Positions 22,876-33,976 of a DNA stretch of 64,000 nucleotides are shown here, piece after piece. The stretch is from Melastoma dodecandrum (Eukaryota; Streptophyta; Magnoliopsida; Myrtales; Melastomataceae). The notes below the pieces were generated by a model. It saw only the letters and a list, made by a program, of their open reading frames with translations, was not told the origin of the DNA and searched no databases. Numbering within the stretch: the first letter of the stretch is position 1; each line of letters opens with the position of its first letter. Where the stretch lies: the NCBI GenBank assembly GCA_029817715.1, contig JARUPY010000321.1, forward strand, positions 496,001 to 560,000, in the 5' to 3' direction. The position numbers were made by a program, and so were the translations under genes.

Positions 22876-23480
22876 CTGTTAAAATTAATACTGAACGAAC
22901 TATTTTATTAAAATTGTACTTTTTTTGCTACAAAGTCGTGAGCAATAATACAAGCTTGTTCCTTAGTACTAGGCTCACTTTGGAATTATGGTAAAATGCA
23001 AGTACTTTATGAAAATTGAACAACACATTTTTGTACTGTATAAAAAAATTACTGTGAAAGGTTTTATTATGTACTAATTTGTACAGTGTTTGTTTTGTAT
23101 TGTGTACAAATTAGTACAGTGATTTTCATTGTACATTACAAATAGGTCGACATTTAGTAATGTACAAGGAAAATCAATGTACGAATTTGTACCATGCACA
23201 AAAATAGCATTGTTCATATTAGTACAAAATACAACTTCACACAATAATTTATGTGCACAAAGTACAACTTTATACAGTGATTTTCCTTGTACGGGTGCAA
23301 ATGTACATAATGTACAAACAAATTAATGTATAAATTTGTACTTTGCACTAATTTGTACAGTGTCTATTTTGTACACTACACAGAAAATATACAGAATGTC
23401 ATTATGTACATAACTAAACGAAACGCTTTTTTAGTTCATTATAACTAAAATTGGCCAAAATTTAGTGCATTGCACTTTAA
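22876..23480. repeat. AT-rich island of TTAGTAC/GTACTAA units, copy 2
   Basis: Repeated GTACTAATTTGTACAGTGT and its near reverse complement GTACAAATTAGTACAGTGAT occur beside each other (23072-23121) and again at about 23335-23365. The edges may be imperfect inverted repeats (CCGGAAGTTA left, reversed CCGGACGTTA right), but this is weak. No coding capacity. Confidence 0.5.
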
Positions 23481-24084
23481 CGTCCGGTTAGCGGAGCATT
23501 CGCCGCTTCCTCATTTAGGCCATTATCTTAAGTTGGAATAAAGGCTCTTTTATGACCCAACATATCCATAATATCAACAAGGGTCGGACTTAGACTCGTT
23601 ATATTTGCGCTGCTCACGATTTATTTTGCCAATCCTTGGACCAAATAATATATTAGGCACATTTTCCTTAAAATCTACAGGGTAGCGCTATCTTTAGTGT
23701 TATACTTGGACTTGATATCTGTTCCTTAGGGATAGAATCCTCGTTTTCAAAATATTGCTTGATGTTGTCAATATTACAATGCTAAAGATGTGACGAATGA
23801 GTAGCATAAGAAGTGAATTTAATGGTTTAAACTGTTCTATTTTGAAAGAAAGTAATGCTATTAACCTAAAATGTTATTGGAGCATCATATAATTCTCATG
23901 ATATTTTTCGCAAAAGTCATGCTATTAAAATTGTTGAAGCTTTAGCAAGTGACCTTACAAGCAATGAATGTTTGAATTAGCAAAAAAAACTTTTAAAAAA
24001 CCGGGTGACACAAGATGAAGTTCTCGTTGCGATACTTTACCTAATATTATGTGTTTTCGTATATTTTTAATGGTCTTGAATTTA
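23481..24084. other. Pre-insertion flank of the giant Gypsy element
   Basis: Unremarkable mixed DNA without a supportable gene. It continues at 45252 on the other side of the element. Confidence 0.5.
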
Positions 24085-24089
24085 TGGCC
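24085..24089. repeat. Target-site duplication, left
   Basis: TGGCC directly precedes the left LTR and recurs directly after the right LTR at 45247-45251. Confidence 0.9.
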
Positions 24090-24859
24090 TGTGAACACTA
24101 AAATCTCGCGTGGAAATATCAGCGTATAAATTATCGTATGAAAAAATATAGCGGGTTCTGTCTCTAGTCACGAGAAAAGCACGTGATTCCTCTGATTCGA
24201 TTTTCGAAGAATAACAGTTGTAGATGATGATCTTGAGCTCTGATAGAATTTCAGCAGAACTTTAGGATGATATATGAATGAAGTCGTTCGAGCCTTTGGG
24301 TGTGATCCGACAGAGCTTCAGTAGTTTGATGAAGTCGTCGGCGCCTTATGGCGTGATCCGGCAGAACTTCCGCAACTTGATGAAGTCGTCAGGGCGTTTG
24401 GACGTGATCCGGTATAACCTCGGGGCGCAATACAGAAGAACATCGGGCGATGGACGTCGGCAGAGCTTCGGCGAGCAGGAGGCGGCTAGAGTCTTCAAAA
24501 GCTCTAAGAGTCTTCTCTCCACCTATGTATGTATCGAATGAATAAGGAGGCATCTATTTATAAGATTCCAGGGCCGATTTAAATTAGGAAGCTACTAATC
24601 GCATATTAGGCAACTTCTCATGGACCAGACTATGGGCCGGGCTTGAACTTGGCCTTAGTTTAGCCCAAAATACTTTTATTTGGGTTGGGCTTGTGGCCTT
24701 CAATATATATATCTTTGTGGACTTGAGATTATGACCCATTCTAATTTCTTTTTGGGTTGGGTTTATAGCCCGTTTATAAACCATAAAATTGGGTAACACC
24801 CATTTAACACCCATTTATGAAGCCCCATGATTATGGTAGACAAAAATTTGATGTCTACA
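24090..24859 (-). repeat. 3' LTR of the giant Gypsy element
   Basis: 770 bp, reading TGTGAACA...TGTCTACA on the plus strand. On the minus strand CTTATAAATAGATG (about 24551-24564) is the TATA-like core. Matches 44482-45246. Confidence 0.92.
24278..24430. repeat. 51-bp tandem repeat, three units, inside the LTR
   Basis: Units begin ATGAAGTCGT at 24278, 24329 and 24380, each with a TGATCCGRYA core. The other LTR has the same array at 44669, 44720 and 44771, so the array predates insertion. Confidence 0.85.
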
Positions 24860-24885
24860 AATGTCCCCCACTTTAATTCTTTCAT
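24860..24885 (-). other. Polypurine tract of the giant element
   Basis: On the minus strand AATTAAAGTGGGGGACATT directly precedes the 3' LTR start TGTAGACATC. Primes plus-strand DNA synthesis. Confidence 0.85.
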
Positions 24886-25523
24886 CGAATTATATAATGC
24901 CGAGAGGATGGAATTAAAGTACGTAAATTTTCTTTAGACCATGGTCAATCTTTCCTATGTACATGGACATTGAACTTTTATCTGCGCTACCGATGAGGCC
25001 AAGATATATATATGCAAGGTCTAAAAGGTATAAATTAGAGGCTTTTTATTTTCCTTTGTTGCATTGTCCTTCTCTTGCAAAGAATATACATTGCATCCTC
25101 ACGCAGAACGTTGTAGATTGTCAGTCGGACATGTGGAAACTTTCACCGGCGAACCTGACACAGTGACTGCGTTTATGTATGTTGTTCCTATTTTCTTATT
25201 AGAAGTTATCTTGTTGGATGATAGGACGCTCAACATAGTGTGTTCGCTTATCTCTTCTCTTGAGACTATTTGGCTTGTCATTATTGGTCATGTTTCCTGC
25301 AGTCGTGACGCCATCAAAGGACCATCTTGGCGGTACCTTAGAAATACCTTTGGAAAAGATCTTACAGAAGAAGGCGTAAGGGAATAGCATAAAGGAAAGG
25401 ACGTTCGAGGCGTTTCCTACGAGGAACGACTAACGAGTCATGTAGGTTTCTGTCTTCTTTTACGACCACATAATTATAGCGGCGTAAAACCATCAATTTT
25501 ATTATCTGACCCCCTTGTACATA

Positions 25524-25958
25524 TCACCTACGGATGTAAGAACGGTGCGCACACATTCCGAATTTCATGTATAATAAAGTCGCCACGAATACATCTAATC
25601 TCCCATCATGGTCTCCGCGGTGACACGGATCGTACTCATACTTTTCACCTTCGACCTTCCTTGTAGCATTATTAAGATCCTCAGCATCCTTGATTTCTTC
25701 CTCAAAATCTTTGCGACAATTGGCGAACTCTCTCCAAAGACTCTCCAACTCAAGTTCTTCCGAACTTTTTTCGGGAACTAATTCATCTCCCCATTCGAAC
25801 AGCCGTTTTGTGATCTTGGGGCGACTTTGTTCTCCCTTAGGACGAATTTCTCCCTTAGGACGAATTTCTCCCTTCTTCTCCTTCTCAATACTTGCCTTTC
25901 CTTGCTTCCTCCGCTTAGTCCTTGCTAGCCTCGGCATAATGAACGTATGTTTAGGCAC
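25524..25958 (-). CDS. Charged ORF, possible CLASSY-like (SNF2) fragment
   Basis: 144 codons in the element's sense orientation, in its 3' region about 700 bp from the PPT. The N-terminal half is Lys/Arg-rich with a small in-frame tandem repeat (GEIRPKGEIRPKGE, from a duplicated 18-bp unit at about 25836-25871). The C-terminal half reads ELELESLWREF and later CHRGDHDGRLD. This order recalls the conserved linker before the SNF2 domain of CLASSY chromatin remodellers (acidic LW-E-M segment, then C-x2-G-x-H-x3-LD), but the second Cys pair is not in place. The match is from memory and short. It could equally be an element-specific protein of unknown role. No helicase motifs are present. Confidence 0.3.
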   Translation of the reverse strand: MPKHTFIMPRLARTKRRKQGKASIEKEKKGEIRPKGEIRPKGEQSRPKITKRLFEWGDELVPEKSSEELELESLWREFANCRKDFEEEIKDAEDLNNATRKVEGEKYEYDPCHRGDHDGRLDVFVATLLYMKFGMCAHRSYIRR

Positions 25959-28900
25959 TTATCTTGTTTATTTCTTATGTATATATACGTAGATTTGTGT
26001 GAAGCGGATGTGTATAATATATGCAATAAATATACATGCCTTCTCAATATTCCATAATATGGGCTATTTTTGTTTCCCCAAGGTAACATTATTTGCCCGT
26101 ATAGATTATAACCAAAACAAGAGATGGAAAGATAGTGCTTTTCTCTTGTTGGGGTTCGGATCAGATCTCGGGAAAGATTGACAAATCTTTAGCTGAAACA
26201 TGTCAATATGGAAATATAGTAGGATTGACAACAAGAAATCCTCCTTGAATTATTGCACGACGGTGTCTATTGTTGCATTTGTGGCCCTCTGTCTGATTAA
26301 AGTATGAATGCTAAAGTCGTCGTCCGGGGCTCCGGCTCAGAAGATGAACGCGTCTCAGGAATCCAGCAGAGATGAAACCTGTTGGTTTTTTTCCAAAGAC
26401 CTTCTGCTGACTATATTATTTCCCATAATAAAATTTTCTTTCTTTATTTGTCTTCGAGGGACATGAATATAGGAAATCTTGTAAATCCGGAGGTTCCAAA
26501 TCTTAAAGGAATTCACCACGTGATTATTCCTACTCCCCTAAATCCACCATTATCCATAGCTGAATAGAGAATACGTGGGTTACGGATCATTTTGGAATGA
26601 GCCACATCACCGATAAGACATAAGTAATTAAATCAATAAAACAAAAATTAAGAGAATAAGAAGGGGCCGGAGTGGGAGAGGGAAGGCATTCGGAATCCCT
26701 CTTCATTTTGGCTTGGAGGAAGGAAAGGAGGAGCGTGGAGAAGGAGATAAAGGGGGAGCGAGGAGCGGTCTTGGACTTGGAGGGAACGATCTCGCGGGAA
26801 GACTCGGAAGAGGATCGCTTGCGGAGCAAGGTAACCCAAGGTACGTTCGTCCCCTCCACTCCTTATTATACGCTTGTAGTGAACTCGGATCAAGTCGAGT
26901 ATGGCAATGTCAGTACGAATGTGTGGTGAATGTGTGTGATTTGGGAAAATTTACGCTCTAGAAAGATACATTGGGCGGATTGTTACTTTTAACCTAAGGA
27001 AGAACTAAAATGGCACATATACATGATCAACGGGTAAAGGAAGCCAACTAGAGCGTTGATTAAGCAAAATATTAAGATCTTAAGTTTGCTCATGGACGGA
27101 ACATCACCTTAGACCCTAATTAAGAACGGATCATCATGGGGAGTGTGAAATGAAGGGAATGAGGTTAGCTAGGTGAGCGATAAGAGGAAAAGTCACCGTT
27201 TTGGAAGGGTGTGTGAGGTCGGACCATCATCTTGTCACCTAAGAAGAACTTGGCGTGTTATATTAAGGCCATAACCTGACTAAAGAGCTAAGCAGGGCAT
27301 ATTGTAGAAGGGGTTGATATGACCTTTGGTTTACGAACGAATAAAGGGTCATCTTAAACGGAAAGGAGGAACTTGGTAAGATGACGATAAGGTCGAGTAC
27401 TTAGGGGGAGGTACACCCCTTCGAATTAAGAAAGCTAAGTGGGGATGCGAGGGAGGGCAAGTTTTACGTAGTGGCAAGACCGAACCATCTAAAACCCGAA
27501 TTGGTCCTTGAGTGGAAACTAATTGTGTCTTGGTACTTCCAGAAGAGGCGAGCCAATCGAGATTTTATACAAGGATTGAATTGAGTAAGAAAGGGTAAAG
27601 CGGAAGAGGAGGAGGGGAGTGGTTGAACAGAATGAAATGGGAGCCAAATATAAGGGAGGACCAATTTTAGGATATGTTAGATTAGTGTTTGGAATGACGT
27701 ACCCTAACTTAACTAATGTTATAAATGCAGGTACTAGAATAGCTGAAGAGGCACGGTTTCTTAATCCGTAGGAACGAGGTTTTCGAGTCTTAAAATGTAA
27801 ACTTGAAGGTAGCCATCATCTACGCTTGTATGATTATAAGAATTAACAATTGAGACACTCAGAATAGTTTCCGTCAATTTGGCCGTAAACAAGTGTTCTA
27901 TGCCATTATCACACAGCTATCCTTACTTCAACTAGGTCGATGAGCCAATGGATTACTTTGATCACAAATTGTTTCTTTCAATAGCAAGACCCTGTTTCAA
28001 TACTTCTCAAGCTTCAATAGAGAACCCTCAATCCCAACCAACAGGTGATCGATCGATCGAATTTGCGTCGAGAATCCGCCTCCGCTCCTCGATAGGGGAC
28101 GGTCGTAGTAATCCCTGGGCAATCGGGTGAAACAAAAGTCCCTCGCACCACTAGTTCACAGGACCCGAAATTCTGCATGATCGCGACAAGTGTGTCGCGT
28201 CAGCTCGAGAAAAAGTACTTGAATGGAATATTGGATCAAACTTGTCCAAATACAACAGTACATTAGATGGAATGAATGCAGGTAGATCTTAGATTATCTG
28301 ATAATCGCTTTTAAGCATTCTTGCACAAAGTCAACTGGGGGATTGGGGACTTTGAAAAATCAGCCAAAAGGATTGTTTGTGTCCCAGATGCATGTGAAAC
28401 CAAAACAAAAGAATCGTGGCAATCTTTTAATTTATGGGCGACGAGACCATGAAATCAAGGAGTAAACGAGGCAACAAAGTGGTGCAAGTGCATCGAATGG
28501 CCGATAAACAACTATTAGCTCCAGCTCCTCCGTCGCAGGTGAAGACGCCACTGACTCCATTCGCTCTCGTCGTCGTTCACTGGACCGCTGCTTCCCGCCA
28601 ATCGCTGCCTACCTTTCGCCCGGACAGGACAGTCCGACTTGTTATGCTCTGTTGGGTTGTGACCTGAATTAACTGGACTAAAATTCCTCGAGCTTAAATT
28701 CGAAGAACAGACAATTACGAGATGCTAGAGAGCAACCTGAGAAGGCCGCAGCAAAGATTGCTTTGGACCCGGTCGATCTCTTTGTTGACCCATCTTCGGC
28801 AAGCCCAACGTCTCCTACCATGATGCAAAACGGATACAGGTTGTGTGAACAGTACGAAGCACTGGCTTTGGCTATGTGGTGAACTCGGGCATCTTCTAGC

Positions 28901-29780
28901 TGAAAGGTCTCTCGGTGATCCATCCGGATCGATATTATTTTAACCGCGACAAGGGTATGGTTCGCTAGCTGATAAGAATGTCTCCGCACCTGTCATTCGC
29001 AAGTCAACCTACTATTTGTATTGTTTCGCCAATTGCTGCAGATGCCTGAGGATTATCCTATGATGACTTACGTTCGAAGGTGATCCGTGGTCCCTCGATA
29101 TAAGTATCACGTTGTCAGCCTTTAGTAGTTGCCCGATGACTAGCAGTCTCTCCTCGCCACCATGTGGGTCGAGTTTCTGGCATCCTTCGAATGGGGGACC
29201 GCCAATTAACTCATAACGGGATGGTATTACCTTCAAACATTCGTGTTCTTCATATCCATCTATCGAGTTTTAGATCAGTAGACACGGGTACAAGCCTCGG
29301 TCTAACGACCACTTAAAAATCATGGGTTGGAGGTGAAGAAATCACAGGCAGCACCTTTTTTTTTTTTCAAATTTTGGAGTCGTGTGATTATAGAACTCTG
29401 GCAATTAGAGAAGGTGAAAACGGATTTCTCCATGGACCATGCCATTTTTCCTTTCGATTTTCATTTATGTGAGTCAAGAAAAAAAAGCAAAATGATTTGT
29501 CAAAAAAAAGGAAAGCAATGGGAAGCAGATCACGGACAATACCCAACAATGGGAGGGCAAGACGTGAAAAGAATTTATTCAGAGGGATGTGGATAATGTT
29601 TATTACCAAAAAATGGGTAATAAAAAAGGGGAGATCAACGACAAATCTAAAATTTCCAGCTAAAGTCCATAATGTCCTGACAAATCTTCATCAAACGGGC
29701 ATGTGACTCTTGAGATGACAAGGATTCAGCTTCGTTGACTGCTTTCATCCCCTCAAGAGTTGATACGATTTAGCCCAAGT
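25959..29780. other. Non-coding 3' region of the giant element
   Basis: Only short unrelated frames on both strands. Charge-rich overlapping frames at 26587-26960 mirror each other and are purine-run artefacts. No domain, LTR border or terminal repeat found. Long unknown 3' regions are usual for Tat/Ogre elements. Confidence 0.45.
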
Positions 29781-30974
29781 TGAGAACTTCAGCTTCTGCT
29801 TCATCGGTTGGAACACTCGCGGAATAAAGTCTTCAGTAATGATTCAACTTCGATATACTCGGCGAGCTCTTTTCAAAGTTCGGAGATTTTGTCTCCAACA
29901 TTGTGCGTCCCTCCCGCTCGTTCCGAATGGGAACAAAAGGGAGGACCGTAATCCTTCGTGGCTCCGTAAAAAGAAATTTGTTTGTCGCCTAACCTAGGTA
30001 AGCTAGAAGAACGGAGTCGCCACCGACTTTATTTAAAAAAAAATGGTACAAAGTCGGAAAAATCAAAGATGGTTCGGGGATTCCTAGCTACTCACTCTCT
30101 CACACAAACATGCGAAGAAGGGGTGGCGATGCTTTTAAAAGTTTCCGGTTACGGGTGTTGGACCCGATCTGGACCTTTGAGCTCAGACTCATGTCATTGG
30201 GTTACGAGCTTAGGCTCGATTCAGACGTTGGACCCAAACTCATATGTGATGATCACATGCGCAATCACATACAATTATTTAGATCAAAGTAGGCGGGGAA
30301 AGGCGGTGACCGTGGGCCTATGCACTTGGACCCACGGCCCGTTACAGGTGGAAAAATAGAAAACTCGGGAAGGCCCGCACCTTCCCTCATGTACCTAAAC
30401 TTGACGGTCGAGGCCGCTTTAAAGTCTTCAATCATCGTGGTTTTTACACACGCGGAGAAATCCACGCGGTCTGTTACACGCGTCTTCGAGAATCCTCCCA
30501 AATGTGATGGGTCTCTAAGAATCGTCTTGTCAAGTCCTCAAACATGGACGGATAATGTACATGTAAATGAAAACAAAGAAATTAAATATAAATGTAATTA
30601 GTAAATTCTAAATGAAATGAACAAATCAACTAGAATTGATCGGTAAGTCGGAATGAGACTTACGTGGGTGATTTGCACCATTTGACCGTGAATACATCCG
30701 GGGCGTTAACCGAATCGATGTGGGTCGGTTTTCACCTCCGTTGAGCTGTCCTGTTTTGCATCCGAGAGTGAACATGCTCCATGTCCATCCAAGGTTGCTC
30801 GGTCGTGTCCCAACATGTCCAGAATAGAAAAGGAACAAGACAAAGAGGAGAAGGACATTACTTTCATGCAAGTAAAGCGAAATCAGTACAAAGAAAGGGT
30901 GAGATTGCTCACGTCGTGGGAATCTTGTTTCCTGGGCCTTACAAGTCTTCGAGAATTCGCTAAGGATATCCTAC
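29781..30974 (-). mobile_element. Ogre-like LTR/PBS remnant inside the giant element
   Basis: On the minus strand GGTGGCGACTCCGTTC (about 30006-30021) resembles the TGGCGACTCC primer-binding site of Ogre elements, preceded by AATAAAGTCGG. Upstream on that strand a plausible LTR begins TGTAGGATATCC at 30974. This would be an older nested piece. No partner LTR or coding part was found, so the borders are provisional. Confidence 0.3.
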
Positions 30975-32660
30975 AGTAAAACCAACATAAAAAGAAAATT
31001 AAAACTGGTTCTAATAGCTATGCCATGGCGTTCGACTGAGTAGATGTTTCCTGGCTAATACCAACAATCAGACATTCAAGGTGGCGAAATTGATGAAATC
31101 AAAAGAAAAATTGAACAAATCAGCAAGAAATTCATGAGACATGCTAAGAACGTAAAAAAATAAGCCAGCAACACGATTGAATGATCCAAATGTAAATTGG
31201 CAACAAAACTGTGGCACTACGGGGATAGGTAAACTTACAGCCTGCAACAACGACATTTGCATAAGACAGTGATACATAAACAAACGTCAACAACCATGTT
31301 GTAGCAAAAAGAAATGAAACTGCTGCCATGTTATATTCACAGTATGAAAGGCGTGCATGATTGTCCTAAACTAACTGCAAAATTTGAAGTAAGTAATGAC
31401 ATATCAACAGTTAAATCACAAACATAAGAGGATGAGAAGTTAATGAATATAATCAGAGACAAGTTACAGCACGGATATAAAGAAAAATACAACCCAATGG
31501 CTGGAGTTATATCAACCAAATACTCTCTTAATATCTCACTTAGTTTGCTGAAACAATCTATAAAATACATAAGAGAACTGACCATACGCAACTAATATTA
31601 AGTACATGCTTAGGCTTAGTCTAGGAAATAGATGATCAATAAGGTCCAACGAATGAACGGATTAGTAAGCATCAGTGACTTTACAACAAAAACAGGACCT
31701 ATAGTAATAGTGAACGCTGCAATATTAATCCAGTAAGAAACAAGGATTTTGGCAAGAAGATAACCGTATCAGATGAGACAACAAGCAGACTAGAGATCAT
31801 AACAAACAGCAATGGAGAGACGGTCAAAGGAACACAATACAATTAATGAAATCAAAGTATACAGGCATTATCGGTAACAAAAATGTGTGATTCAACTAGA
31901 ACAATTGCAACAACACTATGGAGGGAAACAAATCAGAAAAGTTGCAGTGAAATCAAAGGATTAGGAAATGAAACAGCCAAACACAGATGAAACTAAAGCA
32001 AACAGATAAGAAGCCAATAAGCCGAACTAATAAAATGTGGGAATTTGCACCAATACTATCGGCCATTTTCTCCTAGTAGAGAATCACTCATCTGTCAGCG
32101 GAAATTCACAGCAACACTTATAGGGCCATGAAGATTTCTCGCGCTGGCTGCCAACGAACTGACTCCAGAAAAGAGGACAAGAGCAGGGATGTTGGTGTTG
32201 CAGCCAACGAAAATCCCTTGACGAGGGAGACGGACGATGAAGGAGCGCCGGAAATAGGAGGGGGGAGGGAGCTGCTGGACGCGGAGGCTGCTCTGCCGCT
32301 TGGCGGACGATAAATCTTGACTAATTCCTGTTTTTCGACAGCCGACCTTATCGACGACATAAGGGGAGGTGGTTCGAGGGGGTTTCCGCAAGGCTTTTGC
32401 TTACCTTTGCTGAACGAGATGAAGAAAAGGAACTCCGTTGAGGCTGAAGTGGCAGCGACGGCGGGATCTTGGCTGAAGGCGACGACGGCGCGGAAGAGGA
32501 GTGAGGGCAGCAAAAAAACGATTGGGGAGGGAGAGAGCTTTTTTCTGTTTCTTTCTGTTTCTGGGGGGGATTCCGTTTTTAACTGCTCAACAGAAAGTCT
32601 CCTTTTATAACTAGGTGAGGAGAGCGTGGGAGCAAGGCTCCGAGCGTGATCAGGTGAGTT
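30975..32660 (-). other. Host-like promoter, leader and intron segment within the giant element
   Basis: On the minus strand TTATAAAAGGAG (about 32598-32609) is followed by a pyrimidine-rich stretch (CTCTCTCCCTCCCC, about 32520-32540) and by a GC-rich open block (32513-32118), the usual look of a plant promoter, leader and first exon. A GTAAGC donor-like site is at about 32405. Further along are T-rich tracts ending in CAG and short exon-like open pieces (around 31591-31480 and 31230-31160). No protein family is recognised. It may be a captured fragment of a cellular gene or part of a nested element. Confidence 0.3.
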
Positions 32661-33297
32661 TCTTTATTTTTTATTATTATTTTTTATTTTTGTAAAATCT
32701 TTAATTGAGTCTCTTGATTTGCTTCATCTTCTCATTTTAGTCCGCTCAATTTTGATCTAAAAAGGAAAGTGAGATCGTGGTTAAAATGTTTTTTTAAATT
32801 TCACATAATTTAAAAATCTAAGAATCATGGATGAATCGTGAGGTTTTATTATTATAATAATTTTTTAAGATTAATCACGTATTGGTTCTAAATAAATTTT
32901 ATCTTATAAAACGAAAAATTGTCAAATCTTCAAATTTTTATGAAAACAAAACAAATCAAAATGCTAAAGGTTTAAAAAATGAATAAAAAAGATTTTCATC
33001 GACAAAAAGTAAAATGTAATAAGAAATTAACTTCATGTAACTAATCTCCTTAAAATTAGCAAACTAACCATATCTATGGGTGATTTTTTACTAACAATGT
33101 GAAATAAAATTTTGAATTACTAAAACTTTGCTTTTAATGAAGTCGAAAAATAAACATATTTGTAACATAGTGTAATAGGATACAATTGGCTGCATGTAAC
33201 TAATTCGAAATTAATCACCTGATCATGTTCATGATGATTTTTTTACAAAGAGAAAAATTCTAAAACTTAGACCTACTGAAATTTCGATTTAGTTATT

Positions 33298-33957
33298 TCA
33301 TTTTGAATTTTGATTTTTATTCACAAAACAATTTACGGAACATTGAATCGGGATTTGCTTCGTTCGATCTTCAAAATTCCAAAAATTCGATTTGGGGTAA
33401 CTACAAACATCTGCCATTTGTTCAGACAAAGTAGCCCTATGTGCAATAATAGATTTGGCACTTTCCTTAGCTTGGGTAAGACGAGCTTCCGCAAACGAAA
33501 TCTCCTCAGCAACATTCGAGAGCGCTTTTTCATCAGCTATTACTGAATCACGAGAGCCGGAAACTTCTTCTATATACTTCATGACTAAAGCACGAGCATG
33601 AGAAGTGTCCACCGAGATAAGTCCATCAAAAAGGTTGAGCACCTCCTTTGCTTCGGCAATAATTGTCTGAACCTTCTCGAGCGGCGTTTGGGCAATCATC
33701 TCCTTAACTTCCTCCCACATATTAATAGCACATTTCTGATGAACGCGAGAAGTCGTGCGAGTAAAAGAAGGTTGTCCTTCACAAGCTGAGTTATCCTGCT
33801 TCAAAGGCATCTTGTCCCCATCTTTTATCTCGAGCGTCGGAGACTGTAAAAGAAAAGAGGCATAAGTAACGATTTTGAAGGAAACTGAATAAAAGTAAAT
33901 ATTCACCGATTGTTTGGAAGTTGCCGTAACATCGTCGGATATATCTTGACGACGCAT
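33298..33957 (-). CDS. C-terminal coiled-coil part associated with the PMD ORF
   Basis: 219 codons open. A GTGAATATTT...TTTTACAG stretch (about 33905-33842) inside the frame looks like a stop-free intron; splicing it joins SKQS to SPTLEI. The remainder is Glu/Lys/Ala-rich with heptad-like spacing (VQTIIAEAKEVLNLFDGL; AEEISFAEARLTQAKESAKS) and is probably a coiled coil. Proteins of the retroelement PMD family often end in such a region, so this may be the last exon of the ORF upstream. No catalytic motif. Function unknown. Confidence 0.45.
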   Translation of the reverse strand: MRRQDISDDVTATSKQSVNIYFYSVSFKIVTYASFLLQSPTLEIKDGDKMPLKQDNSACEGQPSFTRTTSRVHQKCAINMWEEVKEMIAQTPLEKVQTIIAEAKEVLNLFDGLISVDTSHARALVMKYIEEVSGSRDSVIADEKALSNVAEEISFAEARLTQAKESAKSIIAHRATLSEQMADVCSYPKSNFWNFEDRTKQIPIQCSVNCFVNKNQNSK

Positions 33958-33976
33958 TTTCCTTTTGAAATAAGTT

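Noticed and set aside
26587..26961. Charged overlapping frames on both strands
   Set aside because: Purine-run artefact; the frames mirror each other and none matches a family.
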